Shown one piece after another: positions 20,961 to 33,486 of a stretch of 64,000 bases of DNA (the first letter of the stretch is position 1; the number at the start of each line of letters is the position of its first letter). The position numbers were made by a program, and so were the translations under genes. The notes beneath the pieces are model-generated. The model searched no databases and had not been told where the DNA came from. It saw only the letters and a list, made by a program, of their open reading frames with translations. Source of the DNA: Posidonia oceanica (taxonomy: Eukaryota > Streptophyta > Magnoliopsida > Alismatales > Posidoniaceae); assembly GCA_037176725.1 (NCBI GenBank), contig JAZBRS010000013.1:3475001-3539000 (forward strand), given 5' to 3'.

Positions 20961-21420
20961 TAAGTCCGACAACTTATCACCTCCCCGCGCGACTCCGTCC
21001 CAAAAGACGGAGCCCCGCATCCTTTCGCGTCTGGGAAAAAGGTCTGCCTCTCCCGTCGCGCCTTTGTGACCTAGGCTATCCTTCTTTTCGTGGCAGGCCT
21101 GGACCTCCCGTCAAGCTCCGCGGTGCACCGCAACGTCCCTCTTCAGCGTCGTCAGCATCGCCAGCGTCACCCGCATCGTTTCGGTCTCCCCATCGACACT
21201 AACTCTAACACTAACTTTTGCATTGCATCCGCATTAGCATGCATCGCATACATTGCATCTCGCCCATTTGCACCTGCACTTTGCATTGCGGCAACGATCC
21301 ACGATGTTCGGCGCATCTGCCGAATAAGTGGCTCACGCCGATAGCAAGCCCTCTGCTCTCGCCAGTCAAATGGGGTGTCCCGTCAACCCTGAGAAGCGGC
21401 CTCGCTTCGCTCGGCCTCGC
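20961..21420 (+). other. 3' untranslated end of the Ogre-like element
   Basis: GC-rich sequence between the tandem arrays and the purine tract, with several TTGCAT/GCATTGC phrases near 21220-21290. No convincing ORF or further repeat. Confidence 0.5.
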
Positions 21421-21435
21421 TCAGGGAGGGGCATC
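21421..21435 (+). promoter_or_regulatory. Polypurine tract of the Ogre-like element
   Basis: TCAGGGAGGGGCATC lies directly before the TGTAG start of the 3' LTR. Its G/A-rich core (AGGGAGGGG) fits the plus-strand primer site expected here. Confidence 0.75.
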
Positions 21436-24400
21436 TGTAGACACCCCATTTTGACAGGCTAAATTGGTGGAATCTCTCTCTCTGGTGGCTTCTGGACCAA
21501 ACCAATACCTAAACCCAAACCTATGTTAAAACTTACACAATTCTTTTCATCCTACTCCTCAAAACGAGCCTAAACTTGACCTGAGCCTACACCTCTTTCC
21601 CGAACCCGAAAACTATCCAAAATCCATAGGAAAACTCGCCATCCCTGACTTAACAAACCCGCCAAAAAGTCCTTAAAATCTCAGACCAAAACCACTCCCA
21701 AAAATCCTTTGAAACTTAGGTAAAACTACACTTTTTCTACACCTCAAAACCCTCCAAAACTTTCTCAAAACTGAACCAAAACCCCGGGACCAAGACTAGA
21801 AACCCTAGACCCCACACCCGCCAAATTTCACCCCTTTCCGAGACCTCTAAGACCCCCTTTTGGCCAAATTATCGTTTTCTTTCTCCTGGATTATCATTTT
21901 CTCTCTCCTCTCTCTCTCCTGATTATCCTCCTCCTTTTCATCCCCTTCTTGACCATTTTCTGGCCTGGCTGTGGGCCCCCTTTGTACTTCTATCTCTTCT
22001 CTATCTTATTTCTATTTTTACTTTATTTTTACCATTTTCCTTGAACTTTAAAAAATCTTTTCCCTCGAACCTATCTCTTTCCCTTTTATTCCCTTTTTTT
22101 CCCTTTTCTTTTTCTCTTCCTTTTCCTTCTTCTCTCTTTTGCAAAAAACCATAAAAATCCTTAAAAATCTGTAAAACCCCAAAACATAAAAGAAACAAAT
22201 CAGAATTTCAAGAAAAGCAACTAAAAAACATTAAACAAATGATTAAAAACTCAAACTTAACTAAAGCAAGCTAAAAAAGAAAATCAAGCATGCAAACTAA
22301 AAAATGCAAAACAAACTAAAACAAAATACTGTAAAATCAAGTAAAAAACTGAAATAAAGTCAGAACCTACCAAAGATAAAAACCCCACTAAAAGAGTTAA
22401 AAAAAAAAACAAACCCTAAAGAGAAGAATTAAAAATCAAATACTAAAACAGGTAATTAAAGAAAACAAAAGACTTAACCAAATGAACATAAGAAAATAAC
22501 ATAAAACTTAATTAAAAGAAAAAGAAAATACAGTTGGAAGACTTAAGAACACTTAATCAAACCAGGAAAAAACCAACTAAAAAAATGTCGAGAAGAATTA
22601 ACAAATAAAAATAAAAAAAAACATAGTTCAAAAGACTTAAAGGAGAAAAACATAAAAGACTAGAACTAAAAAGCCCAAAACCCACTCTAATTAACCTAAA
22701 AATAAATCTTAAAAATCCTAATTAACATCCTAAGCACTTAACAAGAAAAACATAATTAAAAAAAAAACAACTTAAAAGACTTAACAAACATTTAATCAAA
22801 ATAAAAAAACAAATTAAAAGCAAAGAGAGCCTTAAAACCCTAAAACCCAAATCCCATCCCCATTTAAAAGGACAAAAGCCCTCACATCTTCTTGGGAGCC
22901 TCCTCACACCCACCAACAGCCGTCCCCCCCTCTCTCTTTTTTTTTTCACTCCTTCCAAAAGCAACCAACACTTCCTCTCCACTCCCCCTTCTCTCCTCTC
23001 CAACAGACCTCCCCTCCACCCTCTCTTCTTCCTCCTCTCTTCTCCACCCAACAGGATACACAGCAACCCTCTCACCTTTCTCTCCTCTCCCACACACAGC
23101 CGTCTCTCTCCCTCTCTTTTTTTTCCCTCCTGCCAAAAGCCAGCGGACCTCCTCTTCTTCCTCCTCTCTTCTCCTCCAACAGCCGGCCCTCTCCCTCTCT
23201 TTTTTTTTCCTCCTTCCAAAGGCCATCAGACCTCCTCACCTCCCTCCCCCCATACACAGCAGACCTCCTCTTCTTCCTCCTCTCTTCTCCACCCAACAGA
23301 AGGCAGCCGTCCCTCTCCCTCTCTTTTTTTTTTTTTTTCTTCCTCCTTCAAAAACCAACTCCCACCATAACAGACCTCACCCACACTCCATCAGACCAGA
23401 GCTCCACGGCCTTCCCTCCACGCCCCAGACCTCCACCATATCCATCCCGAGCCCAGAAGCCAAAGGGGGAGGGAAGAAACCAAAAGGGAAGAGGAAGAGG
23501 AGAGAGAGAAAATAGCAACACTTTCTCTGATTTTCTGCAACCACCTCGGCGCACGAAAAATTTATCCGAGCCCACCACTAGATCCGTCTCGTTCTCCCGT
23601 TCAACCCCATATTTTTTTTTTCGCGTTTCGAGCTCCGTAGCGCCCGCAGCAGCTCGCCGAAGTTGGCCTTCTTCCCCGGCGCCGTTCGCCGGAGCAGCGG
23701 CCACGTTGCCTCCCCACGCCGCCACGCCGCTCCGCGGGTCCGCCCAGACCTCGCCGTGCCTCCACCAGACCTCCCACAAGCCAGCTGCGCTGCCAGAACG
23801 CCGCTCCGCCGCCTCCTCCGCCGTGCAACAAGTCGCCGGCGTCAGCCCTCCCTCCTCGCCGGTGCCACCACCCGCATGCTACTGTGCATGCTACAGTAAG
23901 CCACTTCGTTTCTTCTTTTTTTTTCTTTTTTTTTTTTTTTCCTTATCTTAGTAACTTTACCACATATTGCATTTCCACCTCATAGTTTTAATTATTTGCA
24001 CTTAGCTCCTTCATCTGTTTAAATTCATTTAACTTTGAATTAAAACCATATTAAATTACATGAACTGTTTGTATTTTTCTGTATTTGCATGATAGTCCAT
24101 TTGCTGTGTGTTTCAGTTATAAAATATTATGCTTTAGCCCCTCTGCTTTACATTATTGCACTTAGGTCCTGTTTTAAATCAGTCTATTTAATTACATGCA
24201 TTTTACCATGCTGCATTGCATTCTAAGTCCCTGCATGTTTCTGTTTTTTCATTTAGATCTAACACACTGTAGTAACTTAGGTTTTGATTTTAATTTTTGG
24301 TTGATGTATTGCACTTTTGCCCCTCTGTTTTTTCATTTTTGCATATAGGTCCATTTCAAATGGACAGTAACTCTTGCATGCATTTTTAGCTCATTACATT

Positions 24401-26803
24401 GCATTTTTGACCCTGATCTTTTTAAAAATCACATTGCAGTCCTGTGATCTATTTTTCAGAGCATGTTTTCCATATGAAATTGCATATTTGACCCCTGCAT
24501 GATTTGAAAATCACACATAGAGCCTTGCATCTTTTGAAAAATCATGTGAAAAGACTGTTTTGCCCCCAAGTTGCATTTTAGCTCCTATGTTTGCAAAAAT
24601 TGCATGTAGACCCTCCACTTGCATTCCCGGACTCCCCAGAACCCCTGTTTTCTGGAAAATTTGCATTTTAGCCCCTTTCTTTTTCAAAAATGCTTTTAAA
24701 CCCCTGTTCTTTCCAAATGGCTTTTCCTTGTCTTTTCTGGCTTTGCATGCATTCTGCATCCATTTTAATCTTGCATTTTAGCTCCCCTTCGCATACACTA
24801 AGCACTTTTAACTCCCCTTCACTTGGGAGGACCTTCAGCACACCCTTAGGATCTCCTGAACACTTAGATCTGTTCTCCTCTTCTGTTCTGGCCCTTCTGC
24901 TCCGAAGGCGCGATATCTTCCAATCCGATCGTCGGATCTCCTCAAGTAAGCTGCCCAGGCGACCGCAGCGAAGCGCTCTTCAGCATGGACCGAGCAGATC
25001 TCCGATCAGACTCCCGGATCCCCAAGTATATCTTCCTGAACCCCTACATTGCATTCATTTGCATGCCATTTGCCTCGTTTTGCGTGCCCTTTATTTTTTT
25101 TTGCCTCGTTTCGCGTGCCCTCAAGTTTTCTCGCTCCGTTTTGCGTGCCACCTCTTTGTTTTGCACCGTTTTGCGTGCCCTTTAGTTTTTTTGCCTCGTT
25201 TTGCGTGTTTTCAAGTTTTCCCGCTCCGTTCTGCGCGCCGCTTCTTTGTCTTGCACCGTTTTGCGTGCCCTTTAGTTTTTTCAGCTCGTTTTACGTGTTT
25301 TCAAGTTTTCTCGCTCCGTTTTGCGCGCCACTTCTTTGTTTTGCACCGTTTTGCGTGCCCTTTAGTTTTTTCGCCTCGTTTTGCGTGTTTTCAAGTTTTC
25401 TCGCTCCGTTTCGCGCGCCACTTCTTTGTTTTGCACCGTTTTGCGTGCCCTTTAGTTTTTTCGCCTCGTTTCGCGTGCCTTCAAGTTTTCTCGCTCCGTT
25501 TTGCGTGCCACCTCTTTGTCTTGCACCGTTTGGCGCGCAGTCTTGTTTTTCCGCTCCGTTTTGCGTGTCTTCATGTTTTCTCGCTCTGTTTTGCGTGCCG
25601 CTTCCTTGTTTCGCTCCGTTTCGCGTGCCCTTTAGTTTTCCCGCCTCGTTTTGCGCGCAGTCTTGTTTTTCCGCTCCGTTTTGCGTGCCTTCATGTTTCC
25701 TCGCCTCGTTTTGCGCGCAGTCTTGTTTTCCGCTCCGTTTTGCGTGCCGCTTCTCTATCTTGCACCGTTTTGCGTGCCTTTTAGTTTCTTCGCCTCGTTT
25801 TGCGTGCCTTCATGTTTTATCGCTCCGTTTTGCGCGCCGCCTCTTTGTCTTGCACCGTTTTGCGTGCCCTTTAATTTCTTGCCTCGTTTTGCACGCAGTC
25901 TTGTTTTCCTGTACCGCTTTGCATACCCTTTCGTCTTATCGTCTCGTTTTGCGTGCCCTGGTGTTCTCCTGCCCAGTTTTGCGCCCTTCTTTCATTTTCT
26001 CGCACGGTTTTGCGTTCTTGTTCCATTTCTCGCCCCATTTTGCATGTCGACCTTGCCTTCGCATCTTTTTGCATATTGGTTTCGTTCCTCGCACTGTTTT
26101 ACGCCGTTTTCCCTTGCATGTCGATTGCATTGCATGGTTTTCTCGCTGTTCCGCTTTTTCACCTGCATTTGCATATAGGGCGGTGATGCTTACTGTCCGG
26201 AGTTCTCACGAGCCAGGTTCCGCCCGGCTCGGAACACGGACAGCGTTGCTGAGCGCTTAGATTACACGTTTACTTCCTTGCATCGTCTTTCATCACTTAG
26301 AGCAGACCTTTGAGCATTTAGATAGGCATTCATTGGCACTTAGGCATTCAAAGTCTGCATTTCCCTGCATATGCGAGCGTGAGCCTAGAAAGACCGATCC
26401 TCGGGCGTGTCGGGGGTGCCTAACACCTTCCCCGCGCGTAACAGGAGTCCTTACCCTCTCTTGGCCCGCAATGACCATATTGCCCTTGTCCTAGGCACGA
26501 GTCACCTCATTTGCATTCATTTGCATCTTATTTCTTTTGCATTGCTTTGCTTTGCATCTTTTGCTTGGTTTTGCGCGATTATTCGCGCATTTCCCCAGTT
26601 TTCCTCGTCTTCCGATTTAATAGACTTGGTGGCGACTCCGATTTTGTCTTATCTTCTTCTTTTCTTTCCCTTTTTCCCTTTTTTAAATGTTTTCGAGTTA
26701 GGTCTTCCTTCTCGGACATAGCCGCTTATAGTGAGCCTGATTCCGATCGGTGCACGCGAGCTTTGCATCGTGCATGGACGATCCGAACACCGGGATTACT
26801 ACA
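21436..26803 (+). repeat. 3' LTR of the Tat/Ogre-like element
   Basis: The 5368 bp copy of the 5' LTR differs by scattered substitutions and short changes in homopolymer runs. It starts right after the purine tract at 21421-21435 and ends ACTACA at 26803, where the interrupted host LTR resumes with AATACCAATC. Confidence 0.95.
25070..25960 (+). repeat. 30-bp tandem array, 3' LTR copy
   Basis: This is the counterpart of the 4427-5300 array, with the same 90-bp order and only scattered single-base differences. It supports origin from one reverse-transcription event rather than independent expansion in each LTR. Confidence 0.88.
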
Positions 26804-28007
26804 AATACCAATCTCTTAAAGGACAAGGATTCAATTTAAATCCACAAAATTCTCCATAAAACCAAAAATCAGATTTTAAGCATTAATATAAACCGAAAGC
26901 ACCTTCCAGGATCCAGCCTGGCCAAAAAAAGGCCAAATCAAGTGGGTTGGACACCCAGCAGGTCCCAAAAGCTCCTAAAAAAACGCGCAGGGTTTACGCG
27001 CAGCCAGTATGTGCACCCTCTATGCGTAACAGTAAAAAAATACAGGTTTATCAAACAGACCGCAGGAATCCAAAAAAATCGCCTGGTTTGGCAACTTGAA
27101 CCGTTCTCAACACACACACCTACAAATACAACAAAAATATCCAAAACGTTGATATCTAAATAATCTACCATATGGGACAAAAATCAAAGCATTCTGAAAA
27201 CTGTGGATCAAGTAATGAAAATCCAAAGCACAAGAGGTCATTCGGCCAAAATCTAGGGCACAGTAACCAACATCCGATAAATATTCATAAAATACACAAT
27301 AAATCTCCTAAATTCATGAAACTTCTACCATGCATCCACAACATACCAATTTACATATTTGCATCTTTTCATACATAATTAGAAGCTCAGAAAGGGGGGG
27401 TGTACCACAAACGACACACACAGGCTCTCCTTCCACTATTGGCGACCCAACTCGCACCTCCGGCGATCACCTCCGATCCAAAGCTCCACACGACCCTTCC
27501 ACGAGCTTGCTCAACCCATTGGAAGGCAACCGAAGCCCACTCCAACACAAGCACACTCTTCATGAGCGCACCAAGCACTGGGTAGAGGTCCGTCAATGTT
27601 GCAACCTCCCAGTGTCGATCGGTGCTCCTCACTGGATAGGGAAGTGCTCAGGGTGCAAAGCTCCAACACCACGCCTCTCTCTCTCTCACTCATTGATGGA
27701 AGAAGGTGGAGAAGAAAACAGAGGGAGGAGGAGGAAGAAGGAAGAAGAAGAAGAAGGAGAAGAAGCCTCCAGATGCTCCGCCGCCACTCCTCAGTCGCCG
27801 GACAGCTGCCCAAAATCGTGGAATGAAGAAATTGGCTGCATGGCTGTGGCGAAAATCTTCATTCTTTAATAAACTTTTTTGCACGAAAACTGCATAAAAC
27901 CCCACCTCTTCCTCACAAACAGAGAATCTCCCAAACCACACCCAAAAATACGCCAGAGTTCCTTACGCTAAGCTTACCAGTTATTTCTAGAAAACCTGGA
28001 TGTCACA
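26804..28007 (-). repeat. 3' LTR of the LARD-like element, part 2 (right of the Ogre insertion)
   Basis: Continues from AATACCAATC and matches 32276-33486 of the right LTR, ending CTGGATGTCACA at 28007. A 179-codon open frame (27330-27869) has a counterpart at 32810-33349, but it is rich in low-complexity Glu/Arg and lies antisense to the element, so it is not called as a gene. Confidence 0.87.
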
Positions 28008-30327
28008 TCCTAAGCGCCTTAAAGGAATTTCGACTTCGAAATCCTCAAGGCGAAAGGCCAAGGGTACCAAATTAGGATGCCAAACTCACAGATCCAAATC
28101 AATAGAATAACGGTGCCACCCAAAACTAGAGATTGGTAGGAGATATCTATGCCTCACAGCCATCTCATCCCACCAAAAATCCAGAACAACACCAAAGACT
28201 CAGCCATCTTCGAGTCCATAGCCACCTAAATCCTGAACGAATGTCCCTTCAAGACACAAAATCACCACCCACAAGTTCTGAAACAGTGTCTCCTAGAGTC
28301 CCTGAACATCCTCTGCCTCTCTGGCAGACACGCAACCATAGGGATGACCAGGTACAACCAGCACCCACTAGCATCCGCTGCGCTACTCTGATGCACAACC
28401 TAGTCAACAACTACCCAAGGAGACAAAAAAGAAGAAGATCTCCACAGATTGAACAGCATCACACCATTCAATCCGACACCAAACAAGAAAACCAACAAGG
28501 CATTCTCAATAGGATACCTCAAGAAAACATAGGATAAAGAATCTCCACAGCTCAAACAACACCCAGCCATTCGAACCACCCACAATTAAAAACAACTGGG
28601 CATCCAAACAGAATACCCCAAACAGCACACATCAAACAACACATAACAAACAACACACAAAACCATGCTACTCCATGGCCCAACCCACAAACAAAATGCG
28701 TGACTCGACCGTGCAGCACCAACACACGACTCACACACGCAACACCTCCCAGATAACTCTGTCCTCTAATAGAGTATCTGGAACAACCACACACAATTGG
28801 GGACCCATCAGAGCCACCTGGAACCAACAACACCCATCTGAGGACCCACCGAGCTGTCAAAAAAAGACACTCGACATCTGGGGAAGTCACCGAGTCGCCT
28901 TGAAACAACAACACACATCTGGGAATTCACCGAGTCGCCCAAAACAACAACACACATCTACGGACTCACCGAGTCGCCCAGAAACAACACACATCTGGGG
29001 ACCCACACAATCATCCAGAGACAACCAACAAACATCTGGGGACCCACACAGTCACCTAGAAACGACACCCGACATCTGGGGAACTCACCGAGTCGCTCAA
29101 AAACAACAACACACATCTAGGGACCCACACAGTCATCCAGAGACAACCAACAAACATCAGGGGAACCACACAGTCACCTAGAAACCAACAACACACCTGG
29201 GGACTCACTGAGTCACCCAGAGACAGCAACCAACCTATGGGAAGCCTCACGCTTCACCCAAAAACACAACAGACTTCTGGGAAGTCTCACGCTTCACCCA
29301 AAAACACAACAAATATCTGAGTAGCCTCACGCTTCACCTAGAAACACAACTGCTGGAGGACGGAGCTGCTGACATCCTCCACACACACGACGACTAACAA
29401 GACACGACATACAACAAACCAAACAAGCAAAACCCACAATCGTGGAGGGCCACACAAGGAGCAGACAACTACTGCACCCCTCCCCCAACGACAACACAAC
29501 ACCGCCCAACCGCAACCACATACATCTGGGAAGCCTCATGCTTACCCAAATGTGACCACAGGAGGATGAAACCTCAGACATCCTCCGCACCAACAACAAA
29601 ATAAGCAACAACAAGCAACAAAGAAAGTGGAGGTCACACGAGAGACAGTCGGTCACTGTACCTCTCCCTCCACAACCAAACACCCAATTGCCCCGCAATG
29701 GATGGTGGCAAAACAGGCACGTCCTCTGGTCAGTTATCGTGAAGTGCCTAACCCCCTTAAAAGAATTAAGGCACCACATCTCAAAATCCAGAAGCATCAA
29801 GAGACGTGCAAACCTCTAGACAACAGTACTCATCTGGACACACACAACAGGGTCTCCTATCCCGCATGCCAGCACTGAGTCTTGCCTAGAAAACAACTGC
29901 CACCACACCCACGGGCAACACGGTGCTTAATCTACACTATACTAGTGGACCGCACGACACACCACGCTTCACGGAATTGGAGAATTAAAGTGAACCACTC
30001 CACTCGAGCGAACGCTGCCTTGCACTCCCAATAGCTCCCACAAAACAACTCTAGTCATACAATGATCTCAAGGTCCAACCACTGGATACCTTCCAAAGAG
30101 GAGTCAGTGTCTACTTCCATTAACGAGCAGACCATCACTCCCAGTTTTCACGTGGTACTTCACGAATTGTCCTTGTCGATGCTAGAGCTGGAGACGAAGG
30201 CACTCCTCAACACCGCAAGAAATAAAATCGTGAAAATAAATAAAATCAAGGTGCAAGATTGCATGAAATGCAGATCTACGAAGTCACCTGACCATACATC
30301 CCTAGGCTAATGCTCCTAGGTAACCTA
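28008..30327 (-). other. Internal region of the LARD-like element
   Basis: 2.3 kb between the LTRs without gag, protease, RT or integrase similarity in any frame. It contains a tandem array (28790-29340) and A/C-rich sequence. The end next to the 3' LTR (28008-28035) should hold the polypurine tract, but only a weak purine stretch (GCGCTTAGGA on the minus strand) is visible. 29340-30327 holds nothing recognisable. Confidence 0.75.
28790..29340 (-). repeat. About 40-bp tandem repeat inside the LARD-like element
   Basis: Plus-strand units combine CACACATCTGGGGA with CTCACCGAGTCGCCC or CACACAGTCATCCAGAGAC, and a later variant has GGAAGCCTCACGCTTCACCC. Roughly a dozen units of about 38-44 bp are present. 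The array keeps one frame open over 28675-29181, which is a repeat artefact. Confidence 0.85.
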
Positions 30328-30341
30328 GTGCTCTGATACCA
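30328..30341 (-). promoter_or_regulatory. Primer binding site of the LARD-like element
   Basis: On the minus strand TGGTATCAGAGCAC starts three bases after the LTR end, matching the initiator-Met tRNA type primer site used by many plant LTR retrotransposons. Confidence 0.88.
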
Positions 30342-30344
30342 CTC

Positions 30345-30374
30345 TGTAACGACCCCAATGTCGTTACCTCTCAG

Positions 30375-30451
<77 letters not shown>

Positions 30452-33400
30452 TTATTAGCATTCATGAACTATAGAACTAAATTCTCACAATTACTATAGA
30501 GCAGAAATAAAACAAACTTAAATAACTTACTTACCCAGATCCCTTGATGTATGGCAGTAAGACTCCTTTCCTATATGCACTAGCAACTCCAGTTCCTATC
30601 CTGTACCTGCCAAAAATAGAAACAAAGCACACGTGAGTGACCACTCAATAGGTCACCCAGCACACACCCCAGCTCGACAAACAATGTCAAGAAAACAGGC
30701 GTAACCACACCACAAGCAAACAAACACAGGCATCTCTCCTGGATGCCACAATAGGGCATACATCACTGCCCACACAAAGCAAACCGCTGAAAACATGTCT
30801 TCGAAATCATCTTTTCTCTTTTCCTTTCAAAATCATATGCAAGCTCTTTTCAAAATCTTTATGCACACCAAAAATGACCAAACTAGCTAGATCAAGCCCC
30901 AAACACACGGTCTGGTCCACACGCTCCTGGTGCGGACTAGACAACCAACCATGTCTGAATACCCTCAATAGCATTTAGAACACACACAACAACACAACAA
31001 ACACCAAAACACAAAGCCAGTGCTGAGACACTGCTCAGCCAAACCAATGCGCCTCACTAGCACAAGACGTACGCCCCACAAGCGCAGCCACAAGCATAGC
31101 CAACCACACACATGCAAACAAAGTGTCGTCACACGGGCCCAAGCGAGACACCTAGCCACAAGCAGTCCACCGAGACGCTACCACGGTGTCCCTATACTGC
31201 TACGATTGACCACCCTGTGGAGGAGTGAACCGTCTCGACTAACAAGCCTCAACAAGTCCTGTCTCTCAGTAGGACACTAGAGGGTATGCCCTCTAAGCAC
31301 CCTGACTTAGTGGTCCAAACCCCTAGGGCTCCTCACCCCAGGCTCAGTCCACACCAAGAAGTCTCGGCACCCGTACTAATTAGGGTATCACGTCCAACTA
31401 CTCAGAGGTCTCATACCCCCAATGTCCGTTGCCACAATACACTATGTACAGTCAGTATCCTGGGTCATCGGCACCTGAAACATGCAGAGTGTCATACCTC
31501 TAAGCCTAGTCAGTACCTCCAACCCGCAGACCTCAGTCTCGGCCTCGTGAATGACAATCAAGGAATGTCATACCTCCAAGGTCCGACGAACACGTACCTC
31601 AACCTCTTGGTCTTAGGACCTTAATCTAGGCAACGCACCTGACCAACCAGGAATGTCGTCACATCCCTTGATCCCATCAACATGCCCCTCCAGTATCTTT
31701 GTCCGCTACACACAGAAAACACCAGAAAATTCTTTCAAAAACCTTTGCCAAACCCATGCATTTTCTTTTCAAAATTCTTTTCGAAAACCATTTCGAAATC
31801 CTTAAATGACAACTCAGAATACCTCAAAAACACAGCACCAAGCACAACACAAAACCACGAGCTGAAGGTACAGCTCAAAACACAGCCGCAACAGCTCTGC
31901 TGTCGAGTCCAGAACCACGTATCAAAACACGACAAATAGAGAAACAATGGCACCTTCTAGGCATATCATTTATCCAAGAGACACCCACCACAAGCAAGGC
32001 ACTGGTACCGAAGTCCCAAGTACTTACGAGACCGAACACTCACACAAACAGCACCCAGAACACTAAGTTCTAGTGCCAAGATCTAATTCTAAGATTAATG
32101 TGTTACCTAATGTCCGTCTATACCAATTAGGGGAAACCTTAGCATTTTTAGGTTATTTAGTCTTTTAATTTCCAACCCTAGCTCAAGTGGGGTCTTGCAA
32201 ATCCTTTTTAGGCAATCCCTAACTCATCCCTAATGATTGGCTTAATCCTCATCTTGTCCTAATGTATTTTATGAAATACCAATCTCTTAAAGGACAAGGA
32301 TTCATTTTAAATCCACAAAACTCTCCATAAAACCAAAAATCTGATTTTAAGCATTAATATAAACCAAAAGCTCCTTCCAGGATCCTGCCTGGCCCAAAAC
32401 CTGGCCAAATCAAGTGTGCTAGGTGCCCCAGGTGTGTCCACTGGTGCCCAGCTGGCACCAAAAGCTCCCAAAAAAACGTGCACGGCTTACGCACAGCCAG
32501 TACGCGCAACAGTAAAAAAATGCAGGTTTATCAGACAGACCGGAGAAATCCAAAAAAATCGCCCGATTTAGGAACTTGAACCGGTCTCAGTACACACACC
32601 TACAAATAGTACAAAAATATCCAAAACGTAGATATCTAAGTCATCTATCATATGGGACAAAAATCAAAGCATTTCGATAACCGTGGATCAAGTTATGAAA
32701 ATCCAAAGCACAAGAGGTCATTCGGCCAAAATCTCGAGCACAGTAACCAACATCCGATAAATATCCATAAAATCCATAATAAATCCCCTAAATTCATGAA
32801 ACTTCTACCATGCATCCACAACATACCAATCTACATATTTGCATCATTTCATACATAATTAGGAGCTCGATAAGGGGGTGTGTACCTCAAATGACACACA
32901 CAGGCTCTCCCTCCACTACCAGCGACCCAACTCGCACGTCCGGCGATCACCTCCAATCCAAAGCTCCACACGACCCTTCCACAAGCTTGCTCAACCCACT
33001 GGAAGGCAGCCGAAGCCCACTCCAACCCAAGCACACTCTTCATGAGCGCACCAAGCACTGGGTTGAGGTCCGTCGATGTTGCAACCTCCCAATGTCGACC
33101 GAAGCTCCTCACTGGATAGGGAAGTGCTCGGGGTGCAAAGCTCCAACAGCGTGCCTCTCTGTCTCTCACTCACTGATGGAAGAAGGTGGAGAAGAAAACA
33201 GAGGGAAGAGGAGGAAGAAGGAAGAAGGAGAAGGAGAAGAAGCCTCCAGATGCTCCGCTGCCACTCTTTCTCAGTCGCCCGACAGCCGCCCAAAATCGCT
33301 GAATGAAGAAATTGGCTACATGGCTGTGGCAAAAATCTTCATTCTTTAATAAACTTTTTGTACGAAAATTACACAAAACCCCTCCTCTTCCTCACAAACT

Positions 33401-33486
33401 GAGAATCTCCCAAACCACTCCTAAAAATACGCCAGATTTCCTTGTACCAAGCTTACCTGTTAATTCTAGAAAACCTGGATGTTGCA
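30345..33486 (-). repeat. 5' LTR (minus-strand sense) of the LARD-like element
   Basis: The 3142 bp LTR is complete. On the plus strand it runs from TGTAACGACC to GGATGTTGCA. It carries an AT dinucleotide run at 30378-30449. Positions 32266-32300 preserve the uninterrupted equivalent of the Ogre insertion site. A homologous solo LTR lies at 52162-55432. Confidence 0.9.
30378..30449. repeat. AT dinucleotide microsatellite
   Basis: About 36 uninterrupted AT/TA repeats within the LTR of the LARD-like element. They generate a spurious Ile-Tyr ORF on the minus strand. Confidence 0.97.

Larger units (their letters stand above)
772..26803 (+). mobile_element. Complete Tat/Ogre-like Ty3/gypsy LTR retrotransposon (26.0 kb)
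   Basis: Two near-identical direct repeats of about 5.37 kb (772-6146 and 21436-26803) start TGTAG and end CTACA, giving 5-bp terminal inverted repeats. Between them, in order, are a primer binding site, a 1.3 kb leader, gag, protease, reverse transcriptase, RNase H, a second RNase H, integrase, an extra ORF, long tandem repeats and a purine tract. Very long LTRs, a second RNase H, a tRNA-Arg-like primer site and an extra ORF are known traits of the Tat clade, especially Ogre. The element lies inside an older LTR: the sister copy at 32266-32300 shows the uninterrupted site. The flanks share AATA (768-771 and 26804-26807). A 5-bp AAATA duplication is expected for this superfamily, so one A may have been lost from the A run at the right junction. 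The two LTRs differ at only about 2 positions in the first 480 bp, so the insertion is young. Confidence 0.96.
1..33486 (-). mobile_element. Non-coding (LARD-like) LTR retrotransposon, minus strand, split by the Ogre insertion; left end outside the window
   Basis: Two diverged direct repeats (1-771 joined to 26804-28007, and 30345-33486) flank a 2.34 kb internal region (28008-30344) without retroelement genes. Read on the minus strand, the LTR starts TGCAACATCC and ends GGTCGTTACA, followed three bases later by TGGTATCAGAGCAC, the standard initiator-Met-type primer site. Position 1 of the window corresponds to about 31505 in the right LTR, so the left LTR begins outside. The LTRs differ by about one base in ten over a 150 bp sample, so this element is much older than the Ogre-like element inside it. 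Its right end (33486) lies in a copia integrase reading frame. Lack of gag and pol suggests mobilisation in trans; the parent family is not identified. Confidence 0.88.

Noticed and set aside
27330..27869. 179-codon ORF conserved in both LARD-like LTRs (27330-27869 and 32810-33349)
   Set aside because: It is antisense to the element, partly low-complexity, and its conservation is explained by the two LTRs being copies of each other; the solo LTR at 52162 does not keep it.
28675..29181. 168-codon ORF in the LARD-like internal region
   Set aside because: It is the translation of a roughly 40-bp tandem repeat and matches no known retroelement protein.
30276..30461. Ile-Tyr repeat ORF
   Set aside because: Translation of an AT dinucleotide microsatellite.
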